From an uncultured Pseudomonadales bacterium (GTDB taxonomy: Bacteria; Pseudomonadota; Gammaproteobacteria; Pseudomonadales; Cellvibrionaceae): 63,751 nt of DNA. This document shows, piece by piece, positions 59,787 to 63,751 of the stretch. The stretch is taken from NCBI GenBank assembly GCA_947494095.1, contig CANLTI010000025.1, positions 1 to 63,751 on the forward strand, given 5' to 3'. Each line of letters begins with the position of its first letter. Position 1 is the first letter of the stretch. Made by a program: the position numbers and the translations under genes. Below the pieces are notes generated by a model that saw only the letters and a program-made list of their open reading frames with translations, searched no databases and was not told where the DNA came from.

Positions 59787-60944
59787 ATGACTATATTGGA
59801 AAATGTTACTCGCTCTTTTACCAACCATTTTAATCGTTTGCCTGGGTTTATTTCAAAAGCGCCAGGTCGCGTTAATTTGATTGGTGAGCACACGGATTAT
59901 AACGATGGCTTTGTGCTGCCAGCAGCCATTGATTTTTTTACTCTGGTTGCTACCTCTGAGCGTGAAGATGATTTGATTCAGGTGATTGCGTTGGATTATG
60001 CGGGGCAAACAGATGAGTTTTCTGTCAATGCAGGCTTTGATGCTCATCCTACGCAAATGTGGAGTAACTATATTCGAGCGGTAGTGCGCACTTTGGTTGA
60101 TCGTGGTCATCAACTCAAGGGGTGTAATTTAGTTGTGTCAGGCAATGTTCCGCAAGGCGCGGGGTTAAGCTCTTCCGCGTCTTTAGAGGTTGCGATAGCG
60201 CAGGCGATTTTAACGGTTGCCGGTATTCAAATTCCTGCTACCGAATTAGCTTTGATTGGCCAAGCAGCTGAAAATAATTATGTGGGTTGTGCCTGCGGTA
60301 TTATGGATCAATTGGTGTCTGCGTCTGGTAAAAAAGGACATGCATTGTTGATTGATTGTCGCAGCTTGGAGGCTACACCTATTATTATGCCGCCACAGTT
60401 ATCGATTGTGATTATCAACTCAGGTGTAGAAAGAGGATTGGTAGATAGTGAATATAATTTACGTCGCCAACAGTGTGCAGAAGCGGCGAAATTTTTTAAT
60501 CAATCGGTCTTGCGTGATGTAACCAAAGAACAGTTTTTAGCTGCTGCGCATGAGTTACCTGACGTGGTACGTAAGCGTGCGAAGCATGTGATTGAAGAAA
60601 ATGAGCGCACTGTGGAAGCAGCTAAAGCGCTTGCAACAAATAATGTGGCATTGTTAAGTCAGCTCATGGCTGAAAGTCACGTATCAATGCGCGATTTGTT
60701 TGAAATTACGACCCCTGAAATTGATTATCTAGTTGCAGCGCTTGATAAAGAATTAGGCAGTGATGGCGGTGTGCGTATGACAGGAGGCGGTTTTGGGGGG
60801 TGTATTGTCGCCTTGATGCCAAAACAAAAATTGTCAGCAGTGGCTTCCACTCTTGTAGATTACCAATTAAAAACTGGATTAATTGCAACCCCCTTTATTT
60901 GTACACCGGAGCAGGGAGCTAGTTTAGTTGCCGTGGAGAGCTAA
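59787..60944 (+). CDS. galK: Galactokinase
   Basis: Phosphorylates galactose at O1. GHMP kinase, 385 aa: galactose signature GRVNLIGEHTDYNDGFVLP, ATP motif GAGLSSSASLEVA, and C-terminal MTGGGFGGCIVAL. The ATG at 59787 follows galT directly; an in-frame TTG is 6 bases earlier. An IS3-family element starts 45 bases after the stop. Confidence 0.95.
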   Translation: MTILENVTRSFTNHFNRLPGFISKAPGRVNLIGEHTDYNDGFVLPAAIDFFTLVATSEREDDLIQVIALDYAGQTDEFSVNAGFDAHPTQMWSNYIRAVVRTLVDRGHQLKGCNLVVSGNVPQGAGLSSSASLEVAIAQAILTVAGIQIPATELALIGQAAENNYVGCACGIMDQLVSASGKKGHALLIDCRSLEATPIIMPPQLSIVIINSGVERGLVDSEYNLRRQQCAEAAKFFNQSVLRDVTKEQFLAAAHELPDVVRKRAKHVIEENERTVEAAKALATNNVALLSQLMAESHVSMRDLFEITTPEIDYLVAALDKELGSDGGVRMTGGGFGGCIVALMPKQKLSAVASTLVDYQLKTGLIATPFICTPEQGASLVAVES

Positions 60945-61009
60945 TTTTTACTAAACCGCGCGGCAGGAGGGTTATATAGTGGGTGAAATGTTGTGGTCAA
61001 CCCATCTGG

Positions 61010-61860
<851 letters not shown>

Positions 61861-61868
61861 GTCAGCGA

Positions 61869-62219
61869 TTACCGAAAATGTTTCAGTGTGCCCGACAGCA
61901 AGAGAGCTGAAGCCTTTTTTAAGATGTCATTCTCTTCGTTAATACGGCGTATTTCTTTTTCCAGCTCACGAATCCGCTGCTGGTCATCACCGATCGGGAC
62001 GCTTAATCCACTGACCTTACCCTGGCGATCATTGCGTAGCTGTCGCACCCATTTGTCCACTGTCGATTTACCCACACCCATCGCTTCAGCGGCTTCTCGA
62101 ATACTATAATCTTGCTCTAATACCAGATTGGCGACCTTCAATCGGAAGTCGGCATCGTATCGGGGTCGTGTTTGCTTGCTCATAGTGCACCTTTTTAAGT
62201 AGTGAGGTGATTTTAACAC
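61869..62219 (-). CDS. IS3-family orfA (HTH protein)
   Basis: 116 aa: N-terminal helix-turn-helix (DADFRLKVANLVLEQDYSI, then GVGKSTVDKWVRQL) and a C-terminal leucine-zipper coiled coil (RIRELEKEIRRINEENDILKK). In IS3 elements it is fused to orfB by programmed -1 frameshifting, probably at the AAAAAAG run at 61916-61922. orfB is broken here. Confidence 0.88.
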   Translation of the reverse strand: MLKSPHYLKRCTMSKQTRPRYDADFRLKVANLVLEQDYSIREAAEAMGVGKSTVDKWVRQLRNDRQGKVSGLSVPIGDDQQRIRELEKEIRRINEENDILKKASALLLSGTLKHFR

Positions 62220-62332
62220 CTCTTAAGGGGTGACCAGATTTAGTTTGCCACAACACCTCGTGGTGACTGGGAGTGACTGTTACACTGCTGCCTGTATTTA
62301 TTCTGATATAGCCAGATAGTTTTAGTGGCTAT

Positions 62333-62345
62333 AGACAATTTGTCT
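62333..62345. promoter_or_regulatory. Palindrome before the lactonase-like gene
   Basis: AGACAA-T-TTGTCT, a perfect 13-bp inverted repeat ending 11 bases before the start codon. Unlike the AAACAT operators, it would bind another regulator if functional. It overlaps the ribosome binding site (AAGGA). Confidence 0.4.
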
Positions 62346-62356
62346 AAGGACCCCTT

Positions 62357-63400
62357 ATGAAAGTCTTACCTCTGTTTGTTTTTTGTTCAGTATTAATGTC
62401 AGGCTGTGGATCAGCGTTATTGTCAGCGAAAAAGGTACCTGCGAGCGTCAAGCCAGTCGCAATCAATCACGTCGGTAGTATCGAGATATATGATGATCGC
62501 GCGCGGCAATTATTGACCGAAAAAACGCAAGTGGATGTTTTAGCTGAAGGTTATAAGTGGACAGAAGGTCCTGTTTGGGTTGAGCAAGGTCAATATCTTT
62601 TGTTTTCTGATATCCCGAATAATGCAGTGATTAAATTTTCACCAAAAGAAGGTGCTAGTCATTATCTTGCGCCGGCTGGAGGAACGGGCTTGGTCGCTGG
62701 TGATTATGTGGGTGGCTCAAACGGACTGGTCATTAATGAAGCGGGTGAGCTGGTTTTACTACAGCATGGTGATCGCCGCGTGGCAAAAATGACGGCTCCT
62801 TTAAATGCCCCTAAGCCCTCCTTTGAAACCATTGTAGGCGATTACCAGGGTAAGCGATTAAACAGCCCTAATGACGCCACCTATCATAGTAATGGTGATT
62901 TGTACTTCACCGATCCACCGTATGGATTGCGTGGTAAATTCACGGATGCACGTAAAGAATTACCCTATCAGGGTGTTTTTCGTTCATCGCCTACTGGCGA
63001 GATAACCTTACTTGATGATGGTTTAACTGCACCTAATGGCATCGCTTTTTCCGTTGACCAAAAAACACTCTATGTGACTGTCTCTGACGACACATTACCT
63101 GCGTGGTACGCCTACGATGTTAATGCGGATGGTACGCTGGCTAACCGAAGAGTATTTTTTGATGCAACGCCTTTTGATGGTAAGCCTGGCGAGCAGGGTA
63201 AGCCCGACGGAATGACAGTGCATTCGAGTGGCATTCTTTTTGCCACCGGGCCAGGTGGTGTATGGGTGTTTGATGAGAATGGCGTTCCCTTGGCTAAAAT
63301 TCGTACGGGTCAACATACTTCAAACTGTGAATTAACCAGTGATGAAAAGTACCTCTATATTACGGCCGATGATTTTTTGATGGGTGTTGAACTTAAATAA
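62357..63400 (+). CDS. SMP-30/gluconolactonase-family lipoprotein
   Basis: Six-bladed propeller, 347 aa, with a lipobox (LMSGC, Cys17), so attached to the outer or inner membrane on the periplasmic side. Metal ligands are recognisable: Glu in WTEGPVW, Asn-Asp in LNSPNDATY, Asn in TAPNGIAFS and Asp in GKPDGMTV. The family hydrolyses sugar lactones; in this locus it might act on a galactono- or anhydrogalactonolactone, but the location outside the cytoplasm makes this uncertain. AAGGA ribosome binding site. Confidence 0.88.
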   Translation: MKVLPLFVFCSVLMSGCGSALLSAKKVPASVKPVAINHVGSIEIYDDRARQLLTEKTQVDVLAEGYKWTEGPVWVEQGQYLLFSDIPNNAVIKFSPKEGASHYLAPAGGTGLVAGDYVGGSNGLVINEAGELVLLQHGDRRVAKMTAPLNAPKPSFETIVGDYQGKRLNSPNDATYHSNGDLYFTDPPYGLRGKFTDARKELPYQGVFRSSPTGEITLLDDGLTAPNGIAFSVDQKTLYVTVSDDTLPAWYAYDVNADGTLANRRVFFDATPFDGKPGEQGKPDGMTVHSSGILFATGPGGVWVFDENGVPLAKIRTGQHTSNCELTSDEKYLYITADDFLMGVELK

Positions 63401-63577
63401 GCGCATTCATTGGGTCGCTCTGTTGCGTTAATATCTGTAACAGGCGACCACAGAAAACTCCCGTGTTAATTTGGCTAGGACTGGCGTGACGAAAAGAAAG
63501 CGACACTAAGTTTTGTCGACTATCATGGCGTCACGCCAAAATAATCACCACTAGCACATTAATTTAATAAAAAGCAT

Positions 63578-63610
63578 AAATAACCCCAAGTTAATAACTT
63601 GGGGTTATTT
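63578..63610 (+). terminator. Rho-independent terminator
   Basis: A perfect 16-bp stem, AAATAACCCCAAGTTA with its complement, around a single base, ending in TTATTT. It lies 178 bases past the lactonase-like gene and could act in both directions. Confidence 0.8.
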
Positions 63611-63751
63611 AGTTAGTGCCCATCCATAAACCTCTAACGTACTGAAATAAAAGTAAATATTTACATTCTGGGGTAAAAAAGCCTCTTGAATTTGTTATGT
63701 TTAGGTTGCGACCAAAAACAAAACAAACAAGAGGATTTAGTAGCATGCGAG
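63611..63751. other. Window end, possible start of the next gene
   Basis: No complete gene. An AGAGGA-like ribosome binding site at about 63731 precedes an ATG at 63745 (ATGCGAG), which may open a gene beyond the window. Just upstream, TGGCGTGACG (63482-63491) and its exact complement (63529-63538) form an inverted repeat of unknown meaning. Confidence 0.35.

Noticed and set aside
63690..63710. An ATGTTT half-site near the window end as a sixth GntR operator
   Set aside because: There is no matching AAACAT arm at the 3-base spacing.

Overview
The window looks like chromosome of a marine polysaccharide-degrading gammaproteobacterium, most likely Cellvibrionales (the Cellvibrio/Saccharophagus/Teredinibacter type). 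The best evidence is the order mrcA | pilMNOPQ-aroK-aroB-damX-gltB-gltD-hemE, the backbone order of Pseudomonas-like gammaproteobacteria, combined with a sulfated-galactan catabolic locus and Ser-linker cell-surface proteins. No rRNA, tRNA or CRISPR array was recognised.

Layout. Positions 1-4.4 kb are a decayed accessory stretch: an Rhs tip remnant, a divergent shikimate kinase, a frameshifted possible nuclease gene and a large palindrome. Positions 4.5-35.2 kb are mostly housekeeping: DNA polymerase II, glnA with a sigma-54/NtrC-type promoter, thiI, a periplasmic glutathione peroxidase, an outer-membrane barrel, typA, PBP1a, the type IV pilus assembly operon, shikimate genes, damX, glutamate synthase, hemE and an HD-GYP-like protein whose HD motif reads KD. 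Positions 35.2-42 kb hold an aldo-keto reductase, lipoproteins and a zinc-uptake system (znuBC divergent from znuA) with a good Zur box between them. Positions 42-43.3 kb are a scar of nested repeats in a broken ISAs1-type transposase.

The most interesting part is 43.1-63.4 kb. It appears to encode use of sulfated, 3,6-anhydro-D-galactose-containing galactan (carrageenan-type). It has a sugar-porter permease, a cytoplasmic GH127 glycosidase with the full Cys/Glu zinc-thiolate site, a periplasmic S1 sulfatase, an aldehyde dehydrogenase coupled to an enolase-superfamily enzyme (candidates for anhydrogalactose dehydrogenase and anhydrogalactonate cycloisomerase), KDGal kinase and KDPGal aldolase, and Leloir galT and galK. 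A FadR-type GntR regulator lies in the middle. A 15-bp palindrome of the form AAACAT-N3-ATGTTT precedes four transcription units, and a degenerate copy precedes gntR, so a locus-specific regulon can be read from the sequence. The secreted depolymerase of the locus seems dead: only a signal peptide, the start of a GH16-like domain, a frameshifted Ig-like domain, a carbohydrate-binding-like domain and a sorting tail remain. The local strategy may therefore have shifted from cutting polymer to using oligosaccharides. An octaheme cytochrome/TPR gene without a normal start codon and an IS3 element inactivated by an 8-bp duplication also lie in this region.

Two small non-autonomous repeat families run through the window. 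MITE-A has 12-bp terminal inverted repeats (GTAACTATTCAG) and 8-bp target duplications. MITE-B is 161 bp and begins AGGGRCGAGG; one copy interrupts the ISAs1 transposase, and removing it restores the reading frame. Another MITE-B end supplies the last codons and the stop of the glutathione peroxidase gene.
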